In this document: positions 46,343 through 58,590 of the stretch, one piece after another | Layout of the letters: each line of letters starts with the position of its first letter | How positions within the stretch are numbered: the stretch's first letter is position 1 | Assembly (NCBI GenBank): GCA_036924285.1 | Contig: JAYKYS010000005.1 | Coordinates: 29,300,001 to 29,364,000, forward strand | Length of the DNA stretch: 64,000 nucleotides | Direction: 5' to 3' | DNA from: Asterella californica | Lineage: Eukaryota > Streptophyta > Marchantiopsida > Marchantiales > Aytoniaceae | Notes under the pieces: generated by a model | Databases searched by the model: none | The model's input: the letters and a program-made list of their open reading frames with translations, nothing else | Told to the model about the DNA's origin: nothing | Made by a program: the position numbers and the translations under genes

Positions 46343-49300
46343 TATGTGGTGACGACTGAGGGGAAGCGGTCAAATCCTGTAGGAGATCAGCCAGATCTGG
46401 AACCCGGACTTTGCCGTGCTCGGCCTTCGAGTAGTCCAACATCTCAACCACTTCTCTCATGGATGGGCGTTGAGGGGGATCTTCAACTGTGCTCAGAAGT
46501 CCTATTTGCAGAACCAGCGTCATCTGCTCCTCCACTCGCTGTGACTCGATCACTTCCTCTTGCAAGGCCGTGTCCAGAATAGCTTCTAGCACACCTTCCT
46601 GTCTCAGAGTGGTGATAACATACTCCACTAAACTGAAGTCTTCCGACGACGACAATCTGGCATGTTCGGTAGGGTACATTCCTGTCAGCGTCTCCAATAT
46701 CACCACTCCGAAGCTGTACACGTCGCTTCTGTCCGTGATTCTCATATTCCGGTAGTACTCTTCAGAAGCAACGGCCACACAGTCCATCAGCATCAACTAA
46801 ACATCATTACGCTATACATGTGAAGAGCTCAACATTTCTAACTCGAAGTTCAGTCCGGAATCAGTGTTTTCTTGTTTCCTTTTGCACAAAAGACTGTGGA
46901 ACTGCAGAGTCTTGTTGATATTCAGTAGAATTGCAGCAGATACATAAAAGGGCATGATCGACGGCAATATATACAAGTATTCCGCAAAAGCCCTCTGGAA
47001 GACGAGGAGAGATATTGGCCGACTAATTACCAGGAGGGAGGTAACCTGCAGATCCTGAGACGACGGCCATGTTAGGGATGGAGACTCCTGCATTTTCGAC
47101 CATCTTAGCCATTCCGAAGTCGGTAATTCGAGCCTCCAAATCGCCATCCAGTAGAATGTTGTTGCTCTTGATGTCCCGGTGTAGCAGCTGCGGCCGGCAC
47201 TCGCTGTGCATGTGCTCGAGCGCGCACGCTGTCCCGCATAAGATGTTGAAACGCGTTCTCCAGTTAAGTTTGTCGACGTTCCCTATCCATCCATCCATAC
47301 AACGCCTTGAAGTCTCATACCGTCCCGATACACACCTCTCGCGTGACGAACGAATATAAGTATGAAATGCGAAGTAGAAGGGTAGGTAAAAGAAATACAT
47401 GCTAGCTTAACACTCACTCACCAGTCGTAACTGATGCCCCTCGGCCGCCCGAGTAATCTTGCGGGCCACGGCGTCCTGCCAGAATCATGCGTTAATATTC
47501 AGTCGTTGACAGATATTTCGTTTCGGTCGAGAGATGGAGATGGATCAAACAGCGAAGAGAAGAGAATAGGATGTGGGAGAGGGACAGACGTGCGTGCGTA
47601 CGTACCTCTCCTGTGCAACGCATCGCCTAAGCTGCCGTTGGGCATGAATTCATAGACGATGAGAGTCTCGTCTCCTTTCTGACAGAAGCCGACCAAATTC
47701 ACGATATTCTTATGTCGAGTCTGTCCTGCGATCTCGACTTCTCGCAAGTGGTTCTGGAAGCTGCTTCTGGACGACTCCTGCTCCAGGACTATCTGCTTCA
47801 CTGCGCAGATCAAGCCATTGGGGAAGTCTCCTCGGTACACAGTTCCGTAGCCGCCTCTGCCGATGGCATTCTCCTCGCTCAAATTCCTCGTGGCGGCCAT
47901 TATTTCCGGGTACGAAAAGCCCTTGAAAATCTCGGGAAGAAGAAACGGCTTCACTGCAGGAGTCTTCCTTCCGGCGGCCTGAGCACGGCCCAAGAAGAAC
48001 TCCGTCTCCAGCTCGCGGCAGCAGGAGCAGCCACAGCAGCAGAAGATCCCAATTATCAGTCCTACTACGAGAGCTAAACCTGCAACGCTGCCAACGATAA
48101 TTCCAGCCAGAGCGCCTTTGCTCAACCCTCCACCCCGACCGCCATCGGAAACAGGCCCGGGCGGTGCTGCTGCGACTCCTGCAAAGCACATGCTCAAGCA
48201 GAGGTCGTCGTTGCCGATGAATGCGCTCGTGGGCCATGGCAGACGGCCTCGCGGCAGCGAGCCGGAGAGCAAGTTGTACGAGAGGTTCAAGGCGCCGAGC
48301 CTCTGGAGGTTGAGGAGAAGCGACGAGGGAATGTGTCCCGACAGCGCGTTGAAAGACAGGTCGAGTGTTTGCAGGGATCGAAGGTCACCGAGAGAGTCGG
48401 GAATGGGTCCGGAGAATCGGTTTCTGGACAGGTCGAGAGATTGCAGCGCGCGGAGGCTGCCGAAGTCGGAAGGGATGCTGCCGGTGAGCGAGTTGCAGCT
48501 GAAATTCAAACTTTCAAGAAGCGAGAGGCCGCGCCCCGCTGTCGCTGCCGCCTCCACATTCCCTTCTATGCGATTCTCCGCAAGATTCACCGTTAGCAGC
48601 TGCGGCAGCTCGCTCAAAGTTTCCACGGGGACCGGCCCTACGAGCTCATTCCCTTGCAGAAGCAAAGCTTCGAGCGCGGTGCAGTTACGCAGCTCTGGCG
48701 GCAGCGAACCAGACAGGATGTTGAAGGAGAGGTTGAGGGTCCGCAGGCGACGAAGGTTGCCAATCTGAGAAGAGATGTTACCTGAGAGTCGGTTGTTGGA
48801 AAGGTCCAGCAGAAGTAGTTTCTCGAGCGAGCGGAATTCCGCCCAGGGGATGTCACCGCCGAAGAAGTTGTGGCTCAAGTCCAGCGATGACAGATTTGCA
48901 GCACTCGAGTCGAGCCCGGAAGGCAACTTGCCTGATAGGAAATTCCATCCCAAGTTGACGAGGAAGAGGGTGCTGCAATTCTCCAGGCGGCTGGGAAATG
49001 GACCTTCGAGCCTGTTTCTGCTCAGATTCAAACTTTCAAGACTTCCTTTATCGCATAAACCCTCGGGCACCGTCCCATTGAGACCATTCCCCGACACATC
49101 CAAGACCGAAAGCCCGCTATTCTGGCCCAGCTGTCGAGGCAACGACCCGGAAAGCTCATTATTCGAAAGCAAGAGCACCTTGAGATTCGGGAGAGTAGCA
49201 ATCCATTCGGGGGTCTCGCCCACGAAACTATTATCCGAAAGATCGAGTTCCTCGAGACTATAAGCAGTTGACAAGCTCAGAGGGATCGGACCTTGGACCA

Positions 49301-50150
49301 GGCTAGTATTCCTCATGTACAGTCCCCTCAGACTGGGAAGTCGGCTGAAATCAGGTGCGTTCGATCCCGAAAAGTTGAGGTTATTAAGGTACAAAAACGT
49401 GTTGAGATTGTTGCCATAGAAATCGTAAGGTAGGGGACCCCGGAGCTCAGTGTTCTGTAAGTTCAGCTCCGGTATGACCTTCAAGCCAGCGGGAACGAAA
49501 CCTCCTATCCCCCTGTTCCCTTGCACGCTAAAGTATATACAGCTGCGCAGATTCTCAACAGTCGATGGAATTTCACCTGTCAGATCATTCTCGTCGAAGA
49601 TGGCCTCCTCTAAGCCGCCGAGGTTACCCAGAGAAGAAGGGAGGCTGCCTGTCAGCGAGTTGAAACTCAAGTCCAGAAGCCTGAGAGCCGAAAGGTTGCC
49701 AACTTGAGGAGGAATTTTGCCTGTGAGGAAGTTGTTTCCCAGATGCAAAGTCTCCAAGTGCATAAGCTGGCCGATGCTGGAAGATATGGTTCCGGATAAT
49801 TTGCAGTTTCTGAGAACGAGAGAAACAACGGCAGGTTGGCTCGTGTCTAAGTCTCGAGCTCGGCAGATTACGCCGGTCCAATTGCAAGGCGTTGTGCTCT
49901 CGCCATCCCACGAGCTTAAAACCCCCGAACTGTCCACCAAACTCTCCTTCACTCCCAGCAGAGCCTGCAAATCCCTGTTTACCTCCATTTTATCGTCCTG
50001 GAGAAAATCATTCCTGCTTATTTCCTCCTTACCGTTCGCTAAGGAAACAATGCAGCAGCTGCAGAAGACTAGGATTAAGGAAGCAGTGAGAACATGTCTC
50101 GTACCCACCACCATCACATTGACTCGACGGGACGATGATGATGCCCCCAT
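46332..50150 (-). CDS. Leucine-rich-repeat receptor-like kinase
   Basis: A plasma-membrane receptor kinase; its ligand cannot be told. Four exons, phases consistent: 50150-47606, 47475-47422, 47282-47031 and 46759-46332, giving 1,092 residues. Signal peptide about 20-40 (VLTASLILVFCSCCIVSLANG region), LRR N-cap with NRDLQALLGVKESL and CNWTGV, then about twenty LRRs of the plant LSxNxLSGxIP type. Membrane helix from about 679 (GIIVGSVAGLALVVGLIIG) and a cysteine-rich stop. Kinase: GRGGYGTVYRG (about 764), AVKQI lysine (about 785), HRDIKSNN (about 900), DFGMAK, GYLPPEY, SDVYSFGVVILETLTG. All catalytic residues are present, so it is likely active. Exon 2 encodes an 18-residue glycine/arginine-rich insertion before the helix that leads to the catalytic loop; skipping it would keep the frame. 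Confidence 0.9.
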
Positions 50151-53100
50151 ATAGCCTTATCTATATGTCCATGCAGATTAAAGTTTCACAATCTCGAATC
50201 GAATGACAGATTCTCTCAGCTTCATCGCTTCTCGTGCTCCTGCTCCTCCGTAAGCTGCGCCTACAAAAGCAGCCATCTTCAACTACTTCTTGTCGAGTCT
50301 AATGGCCATCCCTTCTCTCTCCCCATAGCCGATCGAGGTCTGGGAAGAAAGAGGGAGAGCGCGCGCACTAGCAACATACGAATCTAAAACTGACTATCCG
50401 ACGCATGATCGTAAGGGATGTGAACTCGATAGGTTTCGAGTGTACAGAGCTGGTGGTACGTTTGATGCGACTGTTGGGAGTGAGTCCGTTCTTTTTCTCG
50501 CTCTCACCCATTCCATCTTTATCAACATGGTAAAATTAACGGTTTTGCATGTACAGTACACGTAGAGCTATGTTATTCGATCTATCGTCGTCTTGTCTTC
50601 TTCTAGCAGGGGTTCTAGCGGTTCTAGCCGTAAACCCCGATGCTTCTCAAAGTCACCCCAACTACGGTAGTACTTGCCTCCGCTGCCTTTTACCCAAACC
50701 AAATATCTTCTCGCGGGTCGGGTCGGGTCGGGACTCGGGTACCGGAACTTGCTTGCCATATTTAGCCGATAAAGAGCTATTTTGTACATTTGCGTAGCCA
50801 AACATGGAGATGAATCAGTTGGCCCGTTTTGCAATAATGCTTCTCCAGAGTTGTTTCTTCGAGAAACCAAGAGATTCTTATTCGGCTGGCAACTGGCTGG
50901 ACGCTGAGTCAAGCAGTCAGATCACTGATCATGACTGACGGACTAATCGGGACTCAGATGAGAGCGAACGAGAAGGATCTGTCGTCTTATCCAGAGTCGA
51001 CGACTGTAGCATATGATCCAGCATCTTGGGAATCAAACTCCGTTCATTTCCTGTCAGTCGGTTCTTCGTGCATCCGTAATCCACACACTGTTACCCCACA
51101 AGTTCACATGCCAAACGTGGCTGCGAAGAAAGCTCGGTAAGATCCCAGTTCCGACTGTTGACGACGACGCAACTTCTCTTTCGCGGAACTACTGTAACAG
51201 CATCTCGACCGGGGTACTGTAAATACCTCGGCACACGAAATTATCCCGTCGTCATTGGGTAAACATCGGTAAGCGTATTGGCGTTTACCGTTCCGCCAAG
51301 CGTTCATGCTGTATCTGTAACAGTTAAAAACAGAAACATGCGACACTAAAGTTTTCCCTCGCGCGTATGTGGTTTTATTTCAAAGAAGACCAGACACTAG
51401 ATTTCCCCAGATCGTTTCCAGTGTTGCGGTGAATCTAGATGCCCTAAGTTAGTGGCTCGACTTCTATAGGTGCATTTACATGGCTCTTGTAAACACTTTT
51501 GAAGTAACTTTTCCTGTATCGTTTGGCAAGAGACATGTGAATGCATAAAGCGAGCCCCCGTGCATATTATTTATTTTCTTTCTCCTTCTTCATATGGACA
51601 AGTCAGCATGTTCATTGAGTCATTATCTAATGTTTTTATCGGGAACAGTTAAGTAATAAATTAATGTCCACCAAAATTTAGTTTCTTTTTGGTTTCAACT
51701 TCCCGGTCTTGTAGTTTTGAATGCTGGTCTTTATTTATGCACTATGGGTATGTATGGATCTGCCTGCAACTCTTGGTTCGTGTATCATTTAAAATTTATT
51801 AGTAAATTCAATATTTCAAATTGATTTCATATAAAATATTAAGGAGATTTTACCCCAAAGCATGCATATCGCCCTATTTCAAAAATTTACTTTTTCCCTT
51901 GAAGGAACACTACGCTTGACATACTAAGAAAAGTCAACCGATTCCATTAATGTTTACTCTATTACGGCACTTGTTTCTTGTACACATTCTTACCGCATTG
52001 AACTTGGGATGCATATTATTCTCTTCTTCCATGATATTCACTTCCTCCTTGTTATGATAGAAGAGGCAAATATGTAAGGCTTTTTGTTATTTAATTTTTC
52101 CTCTCGGACTTGTAGTTCCGAAAGCGCATCCGTGATTCTTTTATGGAGTATTTTTGGACCGTGTCACAACTCAAGGTGTAGTTATCATTTAAAAATTATC
52201 TATAAGTTTAACTTCTTTAAATGATTTAATATATAATTCTCATATAACACTTTGATAACAGAAAATGAGCAAAAGTTCCCCAAAGTTTATCTTGCATGAA
52301 TATTATACACTGTGGTCGACCGTCTATAATGTTGAGATTGTATTTGAAAGCTATAGACTTTAAGTTATCAAAATGTGATTATTTAATATTCTTCTTATAA
52401 AGTTATATAATCCGCAAACTAATTAACTCGTGACCTTTTCACATGCAATAATGACGTAGAAGTTAACAAACACCAATTTCATGGTCAATTCAGTATGTTT
52501 CACATTTATTCAGTTTTATTGTATTATTTCTTTTCATTATTTCTTTTATTTTCACTGGGAAAAGCGACGGTACGCCTGATGAACTTTATTAAGGAGAACA
52601 AAGATCACACAAGCAAGCGGCTCATGCATTCTAGACTATAGTTAAACGTTTTCAGCAGTTTAGTTTCTGTACTTCCACTGGAACTCCTTTGCGGGCTGGT
52701 AATCGACTGTACTACGGAGCTTGTCGTCTCATGAAACTTGATTGATAGGGTATTCCCACAGAAATTTACTTGATCCTATCTTCTTTATAATTCTTATTTG
52801 ATCAGTCCTTCACCTTGAGTTGCCAGTCGTGTCGGTCATTTTGTCTAGTCAACAATGCCTGTTGGCAAAAATGATTATGCAACCGTAATCTTAGATCGTT
52901 AGATCATTTCTAGGTCTAATTTTTGCATCAATGTTCTTTAGAAAGCTTACCAAGTCTCAATTTTCGAAGTGACTAAGCAAAGTGAAATGTATAACGGGTA
53001 ACTCCAGGTGAAAGATCTTATCACGCAAAAAATCATAAGAAGGGTCTTATCAAGTCCGACATTCATTATGGGGTCTGATCAAGTAAATCTCTGGGTCGTC

Positions 53101-53412
53101 CCACCGTTTAGTATTCATTGCGGCGCTTCCACTGTAAAACGTCTCTTCTATAGTCATGTCGGCAATAACGTGTGCGGGACACAATTAGCGGCTTATCACA
53201 ATATTTGGAACGCCTCTTCATTCAGGCTAAAAAGAAATAGAAAAAGAAAAAGAAAATGGAAAATAGTCATGTGGGCAGGTAGACGGGCCGACAGCGTCGC
53301 GATTTGGTGGATTCTCGTCGCTAAAACGGACCCAGCGGACACGGACCGAAACGGCTGCGTCTAAAGAAACTTTTGGTTCTACGAGCGGAATCTGAGGCTC
53401 AGCTGACCGGAT
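50151..53412. other. Upstream region of the receptor kinase and AT-rich spacer
   Basis: No gene recognised. The first 400 bases presumably hold the receptor-kinase promoter and leader. A short CGGGT repeat (50,715-50,735) occurs. From about 51,360 the DNA is AT-rich, with a family of diverged AAATTTATT/AAAAGTTCCCC blocks repeated at 54.4 kb. The frame at 50,568-50,912 (minus, 114 codons) has no motif. Confidence 0.45.
52170..52330 (+). repeat. Diverged interspersed repeat, copy 1
   Basis: TAACAGAAAATGAGCAAAAGTTCCCC, followed by AAAGTTTATCTTGCATGAATAT, resembles 54,520-54,600 (TAACAGAAAGCGGGCAAAAG, TTCACCAGAGGTTCATGTTGC). A weaker third piece is at 51,780-51,880. Probably an old unclassified repeat. 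Confidence 0.5.
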
Positions 53413-53451
53413 GGAATCCATGGAAAGAGCGTCCCTCTTTCCATGGATTCC
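53413..53451. repeat. Perfect 15-bp hairpin
   Basis: GGAATCCATGGAAAG (53,413-53,427) and its exact complement (53,437-53,451), loop AGCGTCCCT. No gene adjoins it. The surrounding 53,225-53,500 is relatively GC-rich within AT-rich DNA. Confidence 0.85.
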
Positions 53452-55170
53452 GAAACCCACACACAGAAACGTACTGTGAACAAGATGGAACGGCATTTGC
53501 CAACGAGGAAAGAAAACGGAAACAAGTATTTATGATGAGTGTATCCAAAAATATTATATCGCAAATATGCATGTATGTAAACTTACATTTTTGTTAAGAT
53601 TTTACATATTTTTATTAAGAAATTAATTTAGTAGTGCGTGTCAAATCTAAAGAAAATTTTCTAAGGTATAAGAGCGAAACAGAAATAGTTTAGTGAAGGG
53701 TAGCTTTGTGTATAGCAATGCATCGCTCATCATTCCATCTCGAATTGATATAATAATTCAAATTCTGAAAACAAAAATATAAATTAAAAAAATATTTAAA
53801 TTTTACATTTCTTTATTTTAAAAAGTTACAGCCGAATTCAAAAATACTATATTAAGAAATACTATATTTTTTAATTCTTAGTACTATATAAGCAAACTCT
53901 TGTGTAATACTATTTGTTATTATTAACTCTAAACGCATAAGCAGTGATTAACCGAAAACCACGTCGAGGCTAGAAGGTCACGACCAATACATGAAGGTGC
54001 TAGATAATGAGGGTCGCGAATATTAAAAAAAGCTTTTTGCTGGTTTTCATTTTTCACTGCGGGAGGAGAGGTCTGGTGGTGGAGCAAAGACTGTACCTAC
54101 AGGAGCCAGAGAGGAAGATGTGTAGACTGTAAACCAGAGAACATAGAGAGTAGATTGTTGATACAGACATGTGATTCTATTTCGTGATCTGCGGTCGAAC
54201 GTTTCACTTGGTCGCTGTCGTAACACTCGGCTGTAGGCAAAGAACATAGTAGATTGCAGTTTTGACACACCCAATACATTAATATAATATAATAATATTT
54301 TATTTATTTCATTTACTCCATCTTCTGATGGAAGATGTAAATGCAAGAGTTTAATTTGTTACTTAATTTTTTACTGAAAATTTAGAGAATAAATTAATTA
54401 TTTAGTTAAATATTTCGATACTAGTAATCTCTCTGGACTGCTCGCAACGTTAATATATAATATTTCCAGTTAAATTTATCTTTTTACTTTTATTATAGAA
54501 TTTCTATATGACATTTATGTACTTTTTATAACAGAAAGCGGGCAAAAGTTCACCAGAGGTTCATGTTGCAATGCATATTTCACTATAATAATGATTCTGA
54601 GATATATCTAAGTAGAACAAAAATCTCCGGATTTTACTTTTAAAGAGGTGAAAATACTCCTACTTTCCCATGTTATGTCTCTTTCCCATCTCACCCAATG
54701 CTGTAAGTACGCACGAAAGGACCGTATCCGCTGTAGATTTCGGGGGTCTTAGCAACTGGAATGAAGGAGCCTTGTGTTTCAAAAATCATAACGGCGTGAG
54801 AGCAACAATTCTGAGGTCCGGCGACGGTAAGCCAGAGGAGCCGCCATCACGAACAACGCAATATAGAGCACAATAGAATCCATTGGTGACTGGGTGGGGC
54901 CGACAGGATCTGATCAGATGACCTGGTGAAAGAACGTCCGTCCATGCGGTTCTTCTGATTCCGGCGGTAAAAGTTTTTACTTTTAAGAAAAATCACCTCA
55001 AGCTGAAAGACTGGTGAGAAGAAGTCGAGACGGCGGATAACCTAGATCGAGTCATTTGCCAAACAACCTAACCTAACCATGGCGAGAATTTAACTTATCC
55101 GTCGGTCCCACCAGCGCCCCCTGGGTGCTGCCAGGCTGGATGACTCGGTGCGGCACGGAAAATCAATAGG
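53452..55170. other. AT-rich spacer with diverged repeat copy
   Basis: No gene recognised. Contains the second copy (54,400-54,600) of the diverged repeat at 52.2 kb. Longest frames are under 100 codons and without motifs. Confidence 0.45.
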
Positions 55171-55179
55171 CGCAAGAGG

Positions 55180-55255
55180 CCAATCCCTGCCGCTATATGA
55201 TAAGCCCCTCGATGTCTCTTGTCTGCTACTGCTTCAAGTCAGTCACGCCGTAAGT
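55180..55255 (+). promoter_or_regulatory. Possible orphan promoter and leader
   Basis: CCAAT (55,180-55,184), CTATATGATAAG (55,193-55,204, TATA-like plus GATAAG), then a pyrimidine-rich stretch and GTAAGT (55,250-55,255), a textbook splice donor. No coding frame follows. It could be the remains of a gene start or chance. Confidence 0.25.
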
Positions 55256-55459
55256 GGAGGTAGTGCTCGGGGAGAAAGATTTGGGCTACTGGTAAATACC
55301 GGTAATAAGTAGTAGTCGTTTTATTTCGATCGTTTTCCGTTCCCGAAACGAAAACATTAATGCATGTCAAAGCTGGAACTTTTGGAAAATATTCTTTTCC
55401 AACGGGGGAGTGTTACGGCAAAACCACGGATTTTCCTGCAGGTATTTTCGGAAGCATTA

Positions 55460-55705
55460 ACAGGAAACGTTATGGGCGTGTCTAATTGAACTTTTGTTCA
55501 AATGGATCGTGAGTTTCAGCAGTAAGTAAATTCAGGACATTGAGAATTTAATAAAACTTTTAAAAATATAATATATAATATATAATACTTAGAAGGAGTC
55601 AGCAGGAAACGCTATGGGCGTGTCTAATTGAACTCTTGTTCAAATGGAACGTGAGTTTAAACCGTAAGTGAATTCAGGACTTTGAGATTTTCATGAAATT
55701 TTGAA
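55460..55705 (+). repeat. 142-bp direct repeat, two copies
   Basis: CAGGAAACGTTATGGGCGTG and the following roughly 95 bases (TCTAATTGAACT, TTGTTCAAATGGA, CGTGAGTTT, GTAAGT.AATTCAGGAC) recur 142 bases later with about ten changes. AT-rich DNA fills the rest of the unit. Confidence 0.75.
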
Positions 55706-58385
55706 AAAATAAAAACAGTAAAAACAGAATATTTATAAGGATTCAGAAACACCATCTTAAGCCATACTGTGTGTAGAAATAACTACCATTGGATCAACTA
55801 TCGACTTTTTTTCTTCTGGATGTTAGTGAATCTTTTGTTTTCAGCTTTGACGTGCCCTATTTGTCCATTATTTATTATCTTTATTTGTAAAGATCTTGCT
55901 GACTCAGATTGAATCTGATTTTGCCTAAAATGTTCTTATTTATCTTCCATATAACTCTCGGTTTACCTCTTATTAGGGGTGTTAAAATAAAAGGAAATAT
56001 TCTTAAGGACGGAGAGAGAAAAAGTAGTAATGTTGTCGTTGGTAACTTTGTAAAATCGTGGTTCATTCTGGGTCTTCTTTGTGAATGAACACTATAATCT
56101 TTTCATTAGTTTTTTTCAGTTTTGCCACATAGAATAATTCAGAGCAGTAGATTCTCTACTGCCGACAAGAACTGTAGAAAGGAGTGAAAATCTATGGAAG
56201 AAGTCTCACCCTAAGGTTCATAGCACACCAAAGGTCGCTTAGGAATTGCACCTAACCATTCCCTTTTTCGTAATTAGAAGAAAATCTAGTCATTCAATGC
56301 GAGATGCTTTTGTTGTTGAGAGAAGCGATAGATTTGTATGTGAGAAATTCTTTGAACAAATTAAAACGATTGGTGGATTATTTTTTGTTTGGATCTCTAA
56401 TGCAAAAATTTTATCTCAAGATTTCAAAATAAATTGTAAGAGTTGTTTAGCATCCATTATGGTTTTATAACAGATTTTTTTACATTCTGCATGTTGAACA
56501 GCTGTTCATAACAATCGGGTACTCGCTCACGTGTTTCCTTTTGCAACAGACGTTCTGATGATATCTCTTGATCATGAAACACAAAAATATATAAATTTTA
56601 AAGAATTCAGAGAAAATAACATTTTTGAACAATTTGAAGGCACGGAAGTATTGAAAAATAAAAATTTATTCATGAATTGAGCTCGTGCAAAATACATAAC
56701 CATTGAGAACAAAAAATAGCAAGAAATTACCAATAACTTTATTCATACTGAAAAGATAACAAAGGCAAGCATAAAATAAAGACTCACAAACAACGCCACG
56801 AAGTATAAGTTTGAATCAGACCGTAATTGGTTCTTGTTATACAAAATTATGTTTATGTTGACATGTTGAAAACTATTAAATTACCATGCCAGTATTCTTG
56901 ATGATGATCTACTGGAAATACTTGAAGCCCAAGAGCTTGAATGTGTGTTTGACGTCCATGAGTTGCAAGGATGTCCGGAGACAATCGGCATTGGAGTGAT
57001 AAGCATCTATACAAATCTTGGATGCTAAGTAGACAATTATGATGCATAGAGAACAAACCAGCCAAGACAAGATGTACATGCGTTTCAATAAGGATATGAT
57101 ATTCAACAACTTACACAAAATAGGAAATTTAGCAAAAGATATGCATTCTTTTTCCACGAACTAAGCAATCTTGAACAAAGTAAACAAAGTTGGATCGCAA
57201 GTATGATTCATATAGACACAGCCTGCTGAAATGCATGTTTACTTCCATGCTTTGCTCACCATATCTATTCACTATTGTGTATGCCTGATATTGAAAACAA
57301 GACACTTTGCTATTTGTGCCACCTCCTAGGAAATCTTCGCTTTGTCGATTGTGGAAGAAGTACTATATATTTATTATATTACAATCAACATTCCGACATC
57401 AACATTGCTTTCTTTGCTTATTTTGACAGCTAAAGTTTTCCATTCTTAATTGAAAAGATGATCTTATATTTTGTCCATTGAAAATATCAGATATGGAAAA
57501 TCATCCGCTAATTTCCGAGTGAAACCGGTATTACTTTCTTAGAAATAAACGATATTAATTAAGCCCCAAGAAATCTATTCGAGCGCTCATTTTTGTTTGA
57601 TTTATTTGGAGGTCTCTTTCGCTAGGAGGCTTTCTGCAACCGGCCAGTGCTATCATCCTGAAACTCCCTGAAGACTCGACCCCACGCCAGCCGGACGCAT
57701 GACATCATAGTATCGTATCCGTCTGACATCCTTGAATTGATTTCTTTCCGTTCAACTTAGACTGGATCTCACCAATAAGGGTCAAACCTAGAAAGTTATC
57801 AGCACTATACAAGAACTGATGTTTTTCCCATTACAATTTTTACATGGTACTCTATGAAACCACATATGACCACCCCTCACCATCCCAGGCAGATGGTCGT
57901 CGGCTCGAACCCCTTAGGCGAGAAGGCTCAGTCGTGTAAGAGCTCTTGCTATGCTATGAGCAGGTAGGACAAAAGCTCCACTGCTAAAACCGTACTCTAA
58001 ACTCAAGGAGCTATGCTTGCAATGGAATTGTGGTGCTATGCGTTAACGATTATCTAAATTTTTTATTTTATTTTATTTCTCTTTCTTGTTTCCTAACGCC
58101 TCCATACGTTCTCGCTACTTCTTTTCTCTTTCTAGTTTTTATGATTCCATCCGTCCGTCTTGCTACACGAAAAGAAATATTCCCCTTTCCTTTTCGGTTT
58201 CACAATCCACGCATAGCAAAAACAATGGTAAATCCAACACGAATATCTATGCAAATTACTGTAAATTATGGACTAGGTTTGACCCTTTATAACCAGAGGA
58301 GAAGGAAAAGAAGTTTTCATCAGATGAAGGGAAGATATTAGTAGTATCAATGGTGACGCGTACTGATTCTCATGAGTTTCTTATC
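55706..58385. other. AT-rich stretch without a recognised gene
   Basis: About 2.7 kb with only short frames (up to 103 codons at 58,030-58,341) lacking motifs. GGCTCGAACCCC near 57,902 resembles a B-box, but no tRNA fold surrounds it. Confidence 0.45.
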
Positions 58386-58590
58386 GAAGAGGAAGTGTCA
58401 GCATTCATTGTCCATCATCGTCAGGATTGCGGATGCGTTTCTTATCGGGGATTCGCGCTTGAAGAGGAAGTCCCAGCATTCATCGTCCACCATCTTCAGG
58501 ATTGCAGATGCGTTTTTTATCGGGGAGTCGCTCTTGAAGAGGAAGTGCCAGCGTTCATCGTCCACCATCTTCAGGACCGCGGATGAAGGA
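58386..58590 (+). repeat. 75-bp tandem repeat, about 2.7 copies
   Basis: Units start GAAGAGGAAG at 58,386, 58,461 and 58,536. Because 75 is a multiple of three a frame stays open and reads EEEVPAFIVHHLQDC, CVFYRG repeatedly (58,350-58,586, 78 codons). It may be a minisatellite rather than a gene; nothing around it supports a complete coding sequence. Confidence 0.75.

Noticed and set aside
47499..47605. Extension of the receptor-kinase first reading frame to 883 codons
   Set aside because: Past 47,606 the frame reads GTYARTSVPLPHP and leaves the kinase pattern. GTACGT at 47,605 is a good donor and the kinase continues in the next exons.
47499..50154. Long plus-strand frames antisense to the receptor kinase
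   Set aside because: They are shadows of the LRR coding strand (repetitive leucine codons) and lack any family motif.
50568..50912. Minus-strand ORF of 114 codons upstream of the receptor kinase
   Set aside because: No motif, no splice or start context, and overlaps the CGGGT repeat.
57890..57990. tRNA or SINE suggested by GGCTCGAACCCC
   Set aside because: No A box at the proper distance and no cloverleaf; the gene-like structure stops at the B-box.
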